From: Nitrospirillum sp034427435 | Lineage (GTDB): Bacteria; Pseudomonadota; Alphaproteobacteria; Azospirillales; Azospirillaceae | Assembly (NCBI RefSeq): GCF_034427435.1 | Contig: NZ_JAXQNP010000004.1 | Span: 1 to 64,000 of the forward strand | Reading direction: 5' to 3' | DNA: 64,000 bases | Shown: positions 53,408 to 62,068 of the stretch, piece after piece | How the letters are laid out: each line of letters opens with the position of its first letter | How positions within the stretch are numbered: the stretch's first letter is position 1 | The notes under the pieces: model-generated | Told to the model about the DNA's origin: nothing | What the model saw: only the letters and a program-made list of their open reading frames with translations | Databases searched by the model: none | Program-made: the position numbers and the translations under genes

Positions 53408-54687
53408 AGGTGTGCTCCCACGGAAAGCGCGGCCAGGGCCAGCAGCAGGGCTGGGAGGGTGACCACGGCCCCCAGGCGCATGAAGCGCCAGGCGCTGATC
53501 TCCTCCCCCTCCCGCCGCAGCGCGGCCAGCCAGAGCAGGGTTGCCAGGGACCCGGTCACGGACAGGTTCGGTCCAAGGTTCAGCCCGATCAGCATCGCGC
53601 CCACCGTCGCGGCGGGCGGGGCCGCCATCGCCACCACCGAGTTGGCCAGCAGACCCGCCGGCAGGTTGTTGATCAGGTTGCAGAGGATGGCCACCACCAG
53701 CCCGATACCCGTTGGCCCCACGCCCATTGGCCCCGAGCCCGCCCCGCCGGCCTGACCTAGCCATTCAGCCAGCCGGTCCACGACGCTGGTCTGACCCAAC
53801 GCGCGCACCATAACGAACAGGCCGGCGACCAGCGGCAGGGTGCTCCATGACAGGTGGCCGAGCAGGCGGGGCAGGGACCGCCGCTCCACCGCGCACAGCA
53901 AGGCGGCGGCCAGGGCCGCCACACCGATCGTCGGTCCCCCCAGGGGCCGGCCGGCGGTGGAGGCCGCCACCAACGCGAGGGCGGCCACCACCAGGGCACA
54001 GGCCGCGAGGCGGCCGCCCCTGGTCAGCGTCGGCACGGCTATGCGCTGGGCGATGGGGGCGGAGAGGGCGCGCCGCTGGCTCAGGAAAAGCGCCAGGAAC
54101 GTCACCCCGATGGCCAAGGCTGACGGCAGGGCGAAGCGGCCCAGCCACTCGGCGAGCGGCGGCAGGTGGCCGCCGTACATCACCAGGTTGGAGGGATTGG
54201 AAATGGGCAGCAGGAAACTGGCGGCGTTGGCGACGAAGGCGCAGGCGAAAAGATAGGGCGCCGGCGTGGCGCCCGCGGCCCGCACCGCCGCATAGACGGC
54301 GGGGGTCAGGACCACGGCGGTGGCGTCGTTGGAAAGGAAGGCCGTCACCGCCACGCCGATCAGGAACATTTGGGTGAAAAGACGGCCGCCCGATCCATTG
54401 GCCCGATTGACGGCGATGGCGGCCAGCCAGTCGAAAAGCCCCTCCTGGCGGGCCAATTCGGCCAGCAGCATCATGCCGATCAGGAACAGGTAGAGGTCGC
54501 TGCCCTCCGCGACGGCCCCCCAGGCTTGCCGCCACGGAACCAGCGCCGTGGCGACAAGGGTGGCGGCGCCCGCCATGGCCCATACGGCCTCTGGCAGGCG
54601 CCAGGGTCGGACGATGACGCCGCCGGTCGTAACGGCGGCCACCGTCCAGATCCCGCCCTCAACCAGCGTGACGGCCGGCATCGGCAT
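53404..54687 (-). CDS. ArsB/NhaD-superfamily ion permease
   Basis: The 427-residue protein has about 11 helices of the ion-transporter superfamily: LYLFLIGMMLLAELARQEGL, AVTAFLSNDATAVVLTPAVY, LPISNPSNLVMYG in the first half and LVVAILCNLINNLPAGLLAN with LNLGPNLSVTGSLATLLWLA in the second. These paired re-entrant blocks resemble ArsB arsenite permeases. Because it is not in an ars operon, arsenite, another oxyanion or a dicarboxylate are all possible. Its 5' end overlaps the preceding repeat-protein gene by 29 bp and its 3' end overlaps the MFS gene. Confidence 0.82.
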   Translation of the reverse strand: MPMPAVTLVEGGIWTVAAVTTGGVIVRPWRLPEAVWAMAGAATLVATALVPWRQAWGAVAEGSDLYLFLIGMMLLAELARQEGLFDWLAAIAVNRANGSGGRLFTQMFLIGVAVTAFLSNDATAVVLTPAVYAAVRAAGATPAPYLFACAFVANAASFLLPISNPSNLVMYGGHLPPLAEWLGRFALPSALAIGVTFLALFLSQRRALSAPIAQRIAVPTLTRGGRLAACALVVAALALVAASTAGRPLGGPTIGVAALAAALLCAVERRSLPRLLGHLSWSTLPLVAGLFVMVRALGQTSVVDRLAEWLGQAGGAGSGPMGVGPTGIGLVVAILCNLINNLPAGLLANSVVAMAAPPAATVGAMLIGLNLGPNLSVTGSLATLLWLAALRREGEEISAWRFMRLGAVVTLPALLLALAALSVGAHL

Positions 54688-55327
54688 CCCGCTGGTGATC
54701 AGCCTCGGGGCCGGGCTTGGGGTCTGGCTTGGGCTTGCCCGGCTTCTGCTTGCCGGGCTTCAGATCCCGCAGCTCATCGACGCTGGTGCCGATGGCCCGC
54801 GCCACCAGCACCGACCCCGCCGTGGTCGTCACCCTCTCGCCGGCGGCGGCGAAGGGGGCGCCGATGCGCATCCCTTGCGCCAACGGTTCCGCCTCGGCGG
54901 CGGCGAAGCGCACCTGCTCGCCGCCGAGCAACAGGACGCCGCGCACCTCCCCCTTGCCGCCATGCAACAGGCGCTCGATCCGGCCCGTGGTCGTGGCCGG
55001 GGTGCGCTCCACCGCCGGCGGGGGGGCCGGGGTGTGCGGGGGCGGTGCGTGGTCGGGGCCGGTGTCGGCGATGCGTCGTCCATCGGGCAGATCCACCGCG
55101 ACGGCGGCGACCACGTTGCCGGCCCTGAGCTTCACGCCCCGTATCCCGACGGCCACGTCATGGCTGGCGGCCAGGGCCGCGGCCACCGCGGTACCGACGT
55201 GGGGGGCCATGAGCACCTCCAGCCCATCGCCCAACAGAAAGCCGTCAACCTCGCCCCGCGGGCTCAACAACAGTCTGGTTACGCGTCCGGGGATCACCGG
55301 CAGGTGCTCTGGGTCTATCCAATGCAT
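54659..55327 (-). CDS. Uncharacterised protein with two beta-repeat units
   Basis: No named family was recognised. The 222-residue protein contains two copies of an approximately 70-residue unit, GRVTRLLLSPRGEVDGFLLG (then DGLEVLMAPHVG) and GRIERLLHGGKGEVRGVLLL (then GGEQVRFAAAEA), separated by a Pro/Thr linker (DHAPPPHTPAPPPAVERTPA). The same unit occurs twice in the next upstream protein (55379-56083), so the two genes are paralogs. The pattern of short beta-strands could be an OB-like barrel. There is no signal peptide, unlike its paralog. The C-terminus is Lys/Pro-rich (KPGKQKPGKPKPDPKPG). It is second in the sigma-54 operon. Confidence 0.7.
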   Translation of the reverse strand: MHWIDPEHLPVIPGRVTRLLLSPRGEVDGFLLGDGLEVLMAPHVGTAVAAALAASHDVAVGIRGVKLRAGNVVAAVAVDLPDGRRIADTGPDHAPPPHTPAPPPAVERTPATTTGRIERLLHGGKGEVRGVLLLGGEQVRFAAAEAEPLAQGMRIGAPFAAAGERVTTTAGSVLVARAIGTSVDELRDLKPGKQKPGKPKPDPKPGPEADHQRDADAGRHAG

Positions 55328-55378
55328 GATCGTCCTCGCTCAAGAAAAGGCTCGCTCAGGAAAGGGAAGAGTGCTGCT

Positions 55379-56083
55379 TCAGGGACGGGGCGGCGGCGGG
55401 GGCGGGCCCGGCGGCTGCGGCGCCAGGGGTTCCAGGCGGTCCCGTGTGGCCCCCAGGGCCGTCACGTCCACGACCTTGCCGAACGGCGTCGTCAGGACGG
55501 ATCCTTCGGCCACGACCGGCTGGCCGGGCTCAAGCCGGGTGCCGCCGCGATAGGCTTCCGGCGGCAGCCGCAGCACGGTGCCGTCGTCCAGCAGCACGCC
55601 GTCGATCTCGCCCTCTGGCCCATGCAGGGGCATGCGCACCCGCCCGCTGGACAGGGTGGGGCCGCCCGACACATCCACCCGGCGGCCGGGGCCATCATCG
55701 GTGATGGTGATCTTCGACGTCTCATCCGTGATGGAAACGGCACGCACCAGGGGCAGCGCCGCGGCCCGCAGGCCATGCACGACCACGGTGCTGCCGGGGC
55801 GGACGGCGTAGGCGATCTGGCTGGACAGATGCGGTGGGGTCTTCACCTCCGTGCCGTCCGTCAGGATCAGGCCGTCGATGTCGCCCCGGGGCGTCTGGGT
55901 GAATTGACGGACGACGCCCTTGATCGACGGCAGCTGCGTCGCGTCGTAAACCGGACCCACGCCGGCGGCTTCGAGCGGCGGCGGCGGGGGGCCCACCGGT
56001 GGGGCGACCTGGGCATGACCCTGGGTCTGCAACAGAAGCAGGGCGGTGCCGGCCAACAGGCCGAGGTTCCGAACGGTAAGCAT
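55379..56083 (-). CDS. Secreted paralog with two beta-repeat units
   Basis: The 234-residue protein has a signal peptide (LGLLAGTALLLLQTQGHAQ) and a Pro-rich linker, then two copies of the repeat also seen in the downstream gene: GVVRQFTQTPRGDIDGLILT (then DGTEVKTPPHLSSQ) and GRVRMPLHGPEGEIDGVLLD (then DGTVLRLPPEAY), ending in a Pro run. The core can be written G-x-V-x5-P-x-G-D/E-I/V-D-G-hh-h-x-D-G-T. No function is known to me. AGGAGG precedes the ATG. It is the first gene behind the sigma-54 promoter at 56120-56136, so it is probably the main product of that response. Confidence 0.75.
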   Translation of the reverse strand: MLTVRNLGLLAGTALLLLQTQGHAQVAPPVGPPPPPLEAAGVGPVYDATQLPSIKGVVRQFTQTPRGDIDGLILTDGTEVKTPPHLSSQIAYAVRPGSTVVVHGLRAAALPLVRAVSITDETSKITITDDGPGRRVDVSGGPTLSSGRVRMPLHGPEGEIDGVLLDDGTVLRLPPEAYRGGTRLEPGQPVVAEGSVLTTPFGKVVDVTALGATRDRLEPLAPQPPGPPPPPPRP

Positions 56084-56119
56084 CAGACTTCCTCCTGGTT
56101 ATGGGGACCAGGAGGAAAT

Positions 56120-56136
56120 GGCAAGCGCCGTGCCAG
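56120..56136 (-). promoter_or_regulatory. Sigma-54 (RpoN) -24/-12 promoter
   Basis: On the minus strand the sequence reads CTGGCACGGCGCTTGCC, a full match to TGGCAC-N5-TTGC, about 40 bp before the secreted repeat-protein start. It lies between the NtrC-type regulator's stop and that gene, so the regulator is the obvious activator. Confidence 0.9.
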
Positions 56137-56168
56137 AAAGGATTCTTAATGTTTACAGATAGATAGGG

Positions 56169-57551
56169 TTATTCCTCCAACACGTCCTCGTCCGGTTTTG
56201 AAACAGGGCGCGTCCTCTCTTCGGACGCCTCCAGGCCATAGCGCTTCATCTTGGCGTACAGCAAAGGGCGGTGGATGCCCAGCAGGCGGGCCGCTTCCGC
56301 CCGGTTGCCGCCGCATCGGTCCAGCGCCCGACGGATCATGGACTCCTCCAGCTTGGCCACGGCGGCGGGCAGGTCCTCCGCCGGCCAAGCGTCCCCGCTG
56401 TCCGGTGTCGGCCCGGCGTCCGTCAGGTCGAGGAAGCCGATGTCGGCCGCCGTGATCACCGGGCCGCGGACCAGCACCGCCAACCGTTCGACCACGTTAC
56501 GCAACTCCCGGACATTACCGGGCCAGCGATAGGCCACCAGGCGGGCGGCGGCATCGGCATCCAGGGTCTTGTTCCCCGCTTGGGCCAGGAAGGATTCGGC
56601 CAGGGGCAGGATGTCGGCCCGGCGTTCGCGCAAGGGCGGCAGATGGATGGGGACGACATGCAGGCGGTAAAACAAATCCTCCCGGAAACCGCCCTCGCTC
56701 ACCCGTTGGCGCAGGTCGCGGTGGGTGGCGGCCACCACCCGCACATCCACGGGGGCGGGTTTGCCGCCGATGGGCGTCACGGTGCGTTCCTGCAAGGCGC
56801 GCAGGATTTTGGCCTGCAGGGCTAGGTCCATGTCGCCAATCTCATCCAGGAACAGCGTGCCGCCATCGGCCTGGCGGAAGGCCCCCATCCTGTCGGCCGT
56901 GGCGCCGGTGAAGGCGCCCTTCACATGGCCGAACAGCTCGCTTTCCATCAATTCCGATGGGATGGCGGCGCAGTTGACCGCGACGAAGGGCCGTGCGGCC
57001 CGGCGGCCATGATCGTGCAGGGCGCGGGCGACCACCTCCTTGCCGGTGCCGGTTTCCCCGGTGATCAGCACGGTGGCGTCGCTGTCCGCCAACATGCCGA
57101 TGGTTTTTTGCACGGCGCGCATGGCCTCGCACACGCCGATCGGGCCCTCCGCCGGGCTGGGGGCGGTGTCGCTGGGGCTTTCCCCACCCCGGTTCAGGGC
57201 CAGCATGCCGGTCAGGGCCTGGGTCAATTCGGCCCGGCCGACGGGCTTGGTCAAATGGTCGAACGCGCCCAGGCGCATGGCCTCGATGGTGTTGGCGGCG
57301 GTGGCGTGGGCCGTCAGCACCGTGACGGGCAGGGTGCCGAAGCGGTCGCGCACGCGGCGCAGCACCTCCATCCCGTCCAGCCCCGGCATGCGCAGGTCCA
57401 GCACCATGGCGTCCACGGCCTCGTTCGCCAGGATGGCCAAGGCGGCCTCGCCCGAGGGGGCGGGCCGCGCCGTGTGGCCGCAATCCCCCACCACCTCGCC
57501 CAGGGCGTCGCGCAGGGCGGCATCGTCATCGACAATCAGCACGGTTGCCAT
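56169..57551 (-). CDS. NtrC-family sigma-54-dependent response regulator
   Basis: The 460-residue regulator has three domains. The receiver (VLIVDDDAALRDAL, phospho-Asp in VLDLRMPGLDG, Lys in HLTKPVG) spans residues 1-120. The AAA+ domain at about 140-370 has Walker A GETGTGKE, the sigma-54-contact loop GAFTGA, Walker B GGTLFLDEIGDM and the sensor RWPGNVRELRNVVERL. The C-terminal Fis-type helix-turn-helix is RRALDRCGGNRAEAARLLGI. It should activate the RpoN promoter directly downstream. Its start overlaps the kinase gene by 16 bp, so the two form one two-component unit. Confidence 0.93.
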   Translation of the reverse strand: MATVLIVDDDAALRDALGEVVGDCGHTARPAPSGEAALAILANEAVDAMVLDLRMPGLDGMEVLRRVRDRFGTLPVTVLTAHATAANTIEAMRLGAFDHLTKPVGRAELTQALTGMLALNRGGESPSDTAPSPAEGPIGVCEAMRAVQKTIGMLADSDATVLITGETGTGKEVVARALHDHGRRAARPFVAVNCAAIPSELMESELFGHVKGAFTGATADRMGAFRQADGGTLFLDEIGDMDLALQAKILRALQERTVTPIGGKPAPVDVRVVAATHRDLRQRVSEGGFREDLFYRLHVVPIHLPPLRERRADILPLAESFLAQAGNKTLDADAAARLVAYRWPGNVRELRNVVERLAVLVRGPVITAADIGFLDLTDAGPTPDSGDAWPAEDLPAAVAKLEESMIRRALDRCGGNRAEAARLLGIHRPLLYAKMKRYGLEASEERTRPVSKPDEDVLEE

Positions 57552-59005
57552 GGCAGGACCATTTCGAGGGTGGTTGTGCCGTCGTCGCGGCGGAAGCGGG
57601 CGATGCCGTCGTGGGCGACCGCGATTTCCCGGACGATGGACAGGCCCAGCCCCGTCCCTTCCGCCCGCCCGGTGACGAAGGGCTCGAACAGGTCATCGCG
57701 CAGGGCGGGGGGCGGTCCGTCCCCCTGGTCCCGCACCGACAGGACCAGCCGGTCGCCGGCGCGGTGGGCGCGAACCCGCACGGTGGTGCCTTGGGGGGCC
57801 GCCTGCACGGCGTTCAAAATCAGATTGTCCAGCGCCCGGCCCATCTGTTCGGGATCGAAGCGGGCGCGTGGCGTGGCCGCCTCGGCGCTCAGTGATATGC
57901 CCCGCGCCGTCGCCAGATCGGCGTGCCGGTGCACGATGCCGTCCAGGAAGTCCGCCAGGGCGACCTCTTGGTGGTCCGGCACGTCCCGCTCGGTCACGCT
58001 GAGCAGCCGGCGCAGCAGCAGGTCCAGCCGGTCGATCTGATCGAGGATGGTGGTCAAGGCCTGCTCCCGCCGGCCGGCGTCGCCGGCCAGGGCGTTCTCC
58101 GCCTTCAGCCTCATGGCGGCGATGGGGTTGCGGATTTCGTGCGCCACGCCGGCGGTGATGCGGCCGATGGCGGCCAGGCGCTGGCTGGCCGCCATCTCCC
58201 GGGCCATGCCCTCCGCCCGCTGGCGGGCCGCCGCCAGCCGATCCCCCGCCTCGTTCAGGGCCCGGACGATGCGGTCCAGTTCCCGTTCCCCCGTCGCGGG
58301 CAGGCGGGGCAGGTCATTGACGTCGTGGGCGGCGAGCGTCGCCTCGATCCGGGAGATGTGGCGGGACCAGGTCATGGTCAGCTGGGTCAGCAGCACGACG
58401 GCGGCCAGCACGGTGGCGAGCAGCAGGCCGAGGCCGATCATCAGCTGCTGATAGCCATGCCCACCCAGGGTCCGTACCCGGGTCATGGTCCAGGCCGTGA
58501 GGCCCGACAGCGGCCCAGGCAACGGGCAGGCGGACAGCAGCAGCACCTCGGTCGATCCGGCATAACGGGCGTTGACCGGGTGACCTTGGGCCAAGGCCGC
58601 CTCGTTGACCGCCTCGATGCGGCCGGCTTCCGCCTGCGGCAGGTCGGTCTTCGGGCCGGCGCCCTCATAGGTGGGATAGGCGTAGGCCAGCGATCCGTCG
58701 CCCTCCCGCCACAGCCCGCCTTCGATCCCGGGATGGTCGCGCAGGGCGCTTTGCACCACCGCCTCCAGCCCGTCGCGGAAGGCGGACGCGCTGACGGAGG
58801 AGGCATGGTCATGCCAACCGGCGGCATAGAACCGGAAGGCGCTGGCCTGCGCCTCGCAGGCGCGGCTGATTTCAGCCTCCATCTGCCCGACCTGGGCCGC
58901 GGTCGACCGCTGGAACAGGGCGATCATCAGGACGCCGATGGCGCAGGCCGCGATGACCACGATGGCGAGAAGCGCGAACAGGCGGGTGCGGAGGGATCGG
59001 AACAC
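57536..59005 (-). CDS. Sensor histidine kinase (HAMP-containing, NtrB-like)
   Basis: The 489-residue protein has two membrane segments (LFALLAIVVIAACAIGVLMI; LMIGLGLLLATVLAAVVLLT) flanking a periplasmic sensor domain of about 130 residues without a recognised fold. It then has a HAMP linker, the phospho-acceptor His in GVAHEIRNPIAAMRLKAENA, and N, G1 and G2 boxes (ALDNLILNAVQ; VRDQGDGPP; GTGLGLSIVREIA). The signal is unknown; the regulated genes (repeat proteins, ArsB-type permease, MFS pump) suggest a toxic or envelope-active compound. It is divergent from the Zur-box and GTPase cluster. Confidence 0.9.
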   Translation of the reverse strand: MFRSLRTRLFALLAIVVIAACAIGVLMIALFQRSTAAQVGQMEAEISRACEAQASAFRFYAAGWHDHASSVSASAFRDGLEAVVQSALRDHPGIEGGLWREGDGSLAYAYPTYEGAGPKTDLPQAEAGRIEAVNEAALAQGHPVNARYAGSTEVLLLSACPLPGPLSGLTAWTMTRVRTLGGHGYQQLMIGLGLLLATVLAAVVLLTQLTMTWSRHISRIEATLAAHDVNDLPRLPATGERELDRIVRALNEAGDRLAAARQRAEGMAREMAASQRLAAIGRITAGVAHEIRNPIAAMRLKAENALAGDAGRREQALTTILDQIDRLDLLLRRLLSVTERDVPDHQEVALADFLDGIVHRHADLATARGISLSAEAATPRARFDPEQMGRALDNLILNAVQAAPQGTTVRVRAHRAGDRLVLSVRDQGDGPPPALRDDLFEPFVTGRAEGTGLGLSIVREIAVAHDGIARFRRDDGTTTLEMVLPWQPC

Positions 59006-59164
59006 GGGGAGGATGGGCTCGCAGTCCTTGGGGGCGGTGGCCCTGGGCGGTCAGCCGGGGGCCGGGGAAGAAACATAAAGGTAGGCCGGTGCGGCGCCGA
59101 AACCAGCGCCCCCGCAGGCCCGCGCCGGTCCGTTCAGGCATGGTTGAGTTCGCCGGCGAAGTGC

Positions 59165-59182
59165 GTTACGTTATAACATAAC
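59165..59182. promoter_or_regulatory. Zur-like operator upstream of the CobW-type GTPase
   Basis: GTTACGTTATAACATAAC is an 18-bp palindrome with one mismatch, identical to the box at 31014-31031 except at one base. It lies 18 bp before the GTPase start, where a bound repressor would block initiation. Confidence 0.85.
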
Positions 59183-59200
59183 ATTTCTTTGGAGCGTTTC

Positions 59201-60175
59201 ATGGCCCCGGCCCCATCCATTCCCGTCACCGTCCTGACCGGCTATCTCGGCGCCGGCAAGACCACGCTGCTGAACCGGATCCTCAGTGAGAACCACGGTC
59301 GGAAGTATGCGGTGATCGTCAATGAGTTTGGTGAAATTGGCATCGACAATGACCTGGTGGTCGATGCCGACGAGGAAGTGTTCGAAATGAACAATGGGTG
59401 CATCTGCTGCACCGTCCGGGGCGATCTGATCCGCATCATCGAAGGCCTGATGAAACGCAAGGGTGGCTTCGACGCCATCATCATCGAGACCACGGGCCTC
59501 GCCGATCCGGCGCCCGTCGCGCAGACCTTCTTCGTGGATGAGGAGGTGCGCGCCCGTGTCAACCTGGACGCCATCGTCACCGTGGTGGATTGCCGCCATG
59601 TCCTGGCGCGGCTGGCGGACAGCCATGAGGCGGAAGAGCAGATCGCCTTCGCCGATGTCATCCTGCTGAACAAGACCGACCTGGTGACCAGCGAGCAGCT
59701 TCAGGAGGTTCGCCGGCGCATCCAGGCTATCAACAGCCAGGCCCGGCTGCATGAGACGCTGAACTGCGTCGTGCCCTTGCCGGAGGTGCTGGAGCGCGGC
59801 GCCTTCGATCTCGAGCGCATCCTGCAGATCGAACCCAATTTCCTGTCCGAGGACGACCACGAGCATGACGATTCCGTCGCCTCGGTGTCGCTGACCTCCA
59901 GCGTGCCGCTTCGGCCCGAGCGCTTCATTCCCTGGCTGCAGCAACTGACCATGGAACGGGGACAGGACATCCTCCGCCTCAAGGGCATCCTGGCCTTCCC
60001 GGGGGAGGAACAGCGCTATGTGGTCCAGGGGGTCCATATGCTGATCCAGGGAACCTACCAACGAGACTGGAAACCGGAGGAGCCCCGGACCAGCCGGCTG
60101 GTCTTCATCGGCCGGAACCTGGATACGGCCGCCCTGCGCCAGGGGTTCGAGGCCTGCGCCGTTCCGGTCTCCTGA
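59201..60175 (+). CDS. COG0523/CobW-family zinc-linked GTPase
   Basis: The 324-residue G3E GTPase has Walker A GYLGAGKTTLLNRIL, the family metal-site CxCC motif GCICCTVRGDLIRI, EFGEIGIDN, Walker B-like IIIETTGLADPAP, the guanine motif LLNKTDLV, a short acidic/His segment DDHEHDD, and the C-terminal CobW_C domain. COG0523 proteins are metallochaperones, and those under Zur (ZigA/ZagA/Zng type) deliver zinc to client enzymes in deficiency. A Zur-like box directly upstream supports that assignment over cobalt. The ATG at 59201 follows TGGAG. It overlaps the WD40 gene (TGATG). Confidence 0.92.
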   Translation: MAPAPSIPVTVLTGYLGAGKTTLLNRILSENHGRKYAVIVNEFGEIGIDNDLVVDADEEVFEMNNGCICCTVRGDLIRIIEGLMKRKGGFDAIIIETTGLADPAPVAQTFFVDEEVRARVNLDAIVTVVDCRHVLARLADSHEAEEQIAFADVILLNKTDLVTSEQLQEVRRRIQAINSQARLHETLNCVVPLPEVLERGAFDLERILQIEPNFLSEDDHEHDDSVASVSLTSSVPLRPERFIPWLQQLTMERGQDILRLKGILAFPGEEQRYVVQGVHMLIQGTYQRDWKPEEPRTSRLVFIGRNLDTAALRQGFEACAVPVS

Positions 60176-61244
60176 TGCTGGGCGCCATGAACCTCGCCAT
60201 GAACCCCAAGGCCGACACGCTGGTGAACCGCTGCGGCCGCCGCGTGTCGGTCGGTGCCGAGCCCACGGCCCTGCTGTGGCTGGGCGACACCCTCCTGGCG
60301 ACGCTGGGCGACGGCAGCGTGCGGCGCCTGTCCGGTGGGACGGACACGGCCCTGTGGATGGTGCATCGCGGCGCCATCTTGAGCGCGTGCCGCCACCCCG
60401 ACGGTGCGTCCATCATCACCGGCGGGGATGACGGTGCCGTCCAGCGGGTGACGGTCGATGGCCAGGTGGCGCAACTGGGCCATTTCGGGCGGCGCTGGGT
60501 CGAGCACCTCATCGCCAGCCCGTCATCAGGCCTGATCGCGGCGGCGGCCGGGCGCGAGGTCGCCGTTTGGGCCAAGGGGGCGGCGGCACCCTCCCACAGC
60601 TACACGGTCGGCTCCAGCGTCGGCGGGCTGGCCTTCGATGGCAAGGGCAAGCGCCTGGGTGTGGCGCATTACAACGGCGCCACCCTGTACTACGCCTCCT
60701 CCGCCACCGGGGCACAGGTGGCGCTGAACTGGGTGGGCTCCCACCTTGCTTGCGTCCTGAGCCCGGACGGGCGCTATTTCATCACGGCCCTTCAGGAAAC
60801 GGGGCTGCACGGCTGGCAATTGCCGGAGCGGCATGACATGCGCATGCCGGGATATGTCGCCAAGACCCGCAGCTTCTCCTGGGACCGGCGGGGCCGGTGG
60901 CTGGCGACCGGCGGGGCCCGGGCGGCCGTCCTCTGGCCGTTCGAGGGCAAGACCGGCCCCATGGGCAAGGCGCCGCTGCTGCTGGCGGAAAGCCGCTATG
61001 CCGTTGTGACCCGCGTGGCCTTCCATCCGCGCGAGGACATCCTGGCCATCGGCTACGACGACGGGGCGGTTCTGCTGTCGCGCCCCGCCGACGACGGCGC
61101 GCTGGATGTCGACCTAACGGGCGCGCCCATCAAGGCGCTTTCCTGGAACGACCAGGGCACGCGCCTGGCCTGGGGGATGAGGACGGCCGCATCGGCATCC
61201 TCGACCTTGACGCGCGCATGCCGCTGCCGGAAGCCCGTCCATGA
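60175..61244 (+). CDS. WD40-repeat protein, one-base frame error near its end
   Basis: The protein shows about seven degenerate WD40-type blades, for example PTALLWLGDTLLATLGDGSV, AILSACRHPDGASIITGGDD, VVTRVAFHPREDILAIGYDD and PIKALSWNDQGTRLAWG. At 61172-61176 a G5 run needs a sixth G. With it the last blade reads DEDGRIGILDLDARMPLPEA and ends at a TGA (61242-61244) that overlaps the next ATG, giving 356 residues. Without it the frame runs on into the permease gene as nonsense. There is no signal peptide. WD40 proteins beside zinc-linked CobW genes recur in alphaproteobacteria and probably form a scaffold, but no activity is established. Confidence 0.8.
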
Positions 61245-62068
61245 CCGACGCCTCCCTGACAGCCCAGGCCCTGACCGCCCCGGCCTTGGGCCTCATGTTC
61301 CTGCTGGGCTTGCGGCATGGCCTCGACCCCGACCATGTCGCCGTCATCGACAACATCGTCTTTCGCTCGGCCGATCAGCACCCCGGCCTGTCGCGCTGGA
61401 CGGGCACCCTGTTCGCGGTGGGGCACAGCCTGGCCGTGGCGGGGGTGGCCTTTGGCGTTTCCCTGTTGGCCGGCCAACTGGTCCTGCCGGCTTGGTTCGC
61501 CACCGGGGTGGATATCGCCGTGTTCGCGCTGCTGGTCCTGGTGGGCACCTTGAACCTGATGGCGCTGCGCCGCCGGCACCGCTATGCCCCGGTCGGGTGG
61601 CGGGCCAAGTTCCTGCCGGTGTCGTTGCGCACCAACACCCACCCGCTGGCGGTCATCGTCACCGGCCTCATTTTCGGCCTGGTCTTCGACACGGCCACCC
61701 AAGCGGCGGCCTGGGGTGCGGCGGCGACGACCCGGGGCGGGGTCGCGGCGGTCGCCAGCATCACACTTGTTTTCGCAGCCGGAATGATCATCACGGACAC
61801 GCTGGACAGCCAGATCGTCAGCCGCCTGTTGCGGTCGCGCGATGCCACGGGGGCGGTGGTGGAGCGTTATCGCCGCGCGGTGGGCTGGCTGATCGTCGGG
61901 CTGTCCTACGCCATGGCGCTGGTCGACCTGCTGGAGATGACGGGCCATGGCATTGAGCTGGACGATGCCACCTTCACCTTCCTGGGGGTGGGGGCCGCGC
62001 TCGCCGTTGTCGCCTTGCTCGCGGGGTCCCGGTTCCGCGCGGTGGTCCGGTCCCGGACCAGTTCCTGA
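61241..62068 (+). CDS. NiCoT (HoxN/NixA)-family metal permease
   Basis: The 275-residue protein has about seven to eight helices and the family signatures LGLRHGLDPDHVAVIDNIVF (RHxxDxDHI type), AVGHSLAVAGVAFGV and LIFGLVFDTATQAAAWGAAA. NiCoT permeases import Ni2+ or Co2+ with high affinity; some relatives carry other divalent ions. Because it sits in an operon behind a Zur-like box with a zinc-type GTPase, zinc is a plausible substrate here, by inference. Its ATG overlaps the repaired WD40 stop (ATGA). Confidence 0.88.
   Translation: MTDASLTAQALTAPALGLMFLLGLRHGLDPDHVAVIDNIVFRSADQHPGLSRWTGTLFAVGHSLAVAGVAFGVSLLAGQLVLPAWFATGVDIAVFALLVLVGTLNLMALRRRHRYAPVGWRAKFLPVSLRTNTHPLAVIVTGLIFGLVFDTATQAAAWGAAATTRGGVAAVASITLVFAAGMIITDTLDSQIVSRLLRSRDATGAVVERYRRAVGWLIVGLSYAMALVDLLEMTGHGIELDDATFTFLGVGAALAVVALLAGSRFRAVVRSRTSS

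Noticed and set aside
53404..54687. Calling the ArsB/NhaD-type permease arsB with certainty
   Set aside because: The gene is not in an ars operon and the superfamily transports several anions and sodium. Only the fold level is supported.
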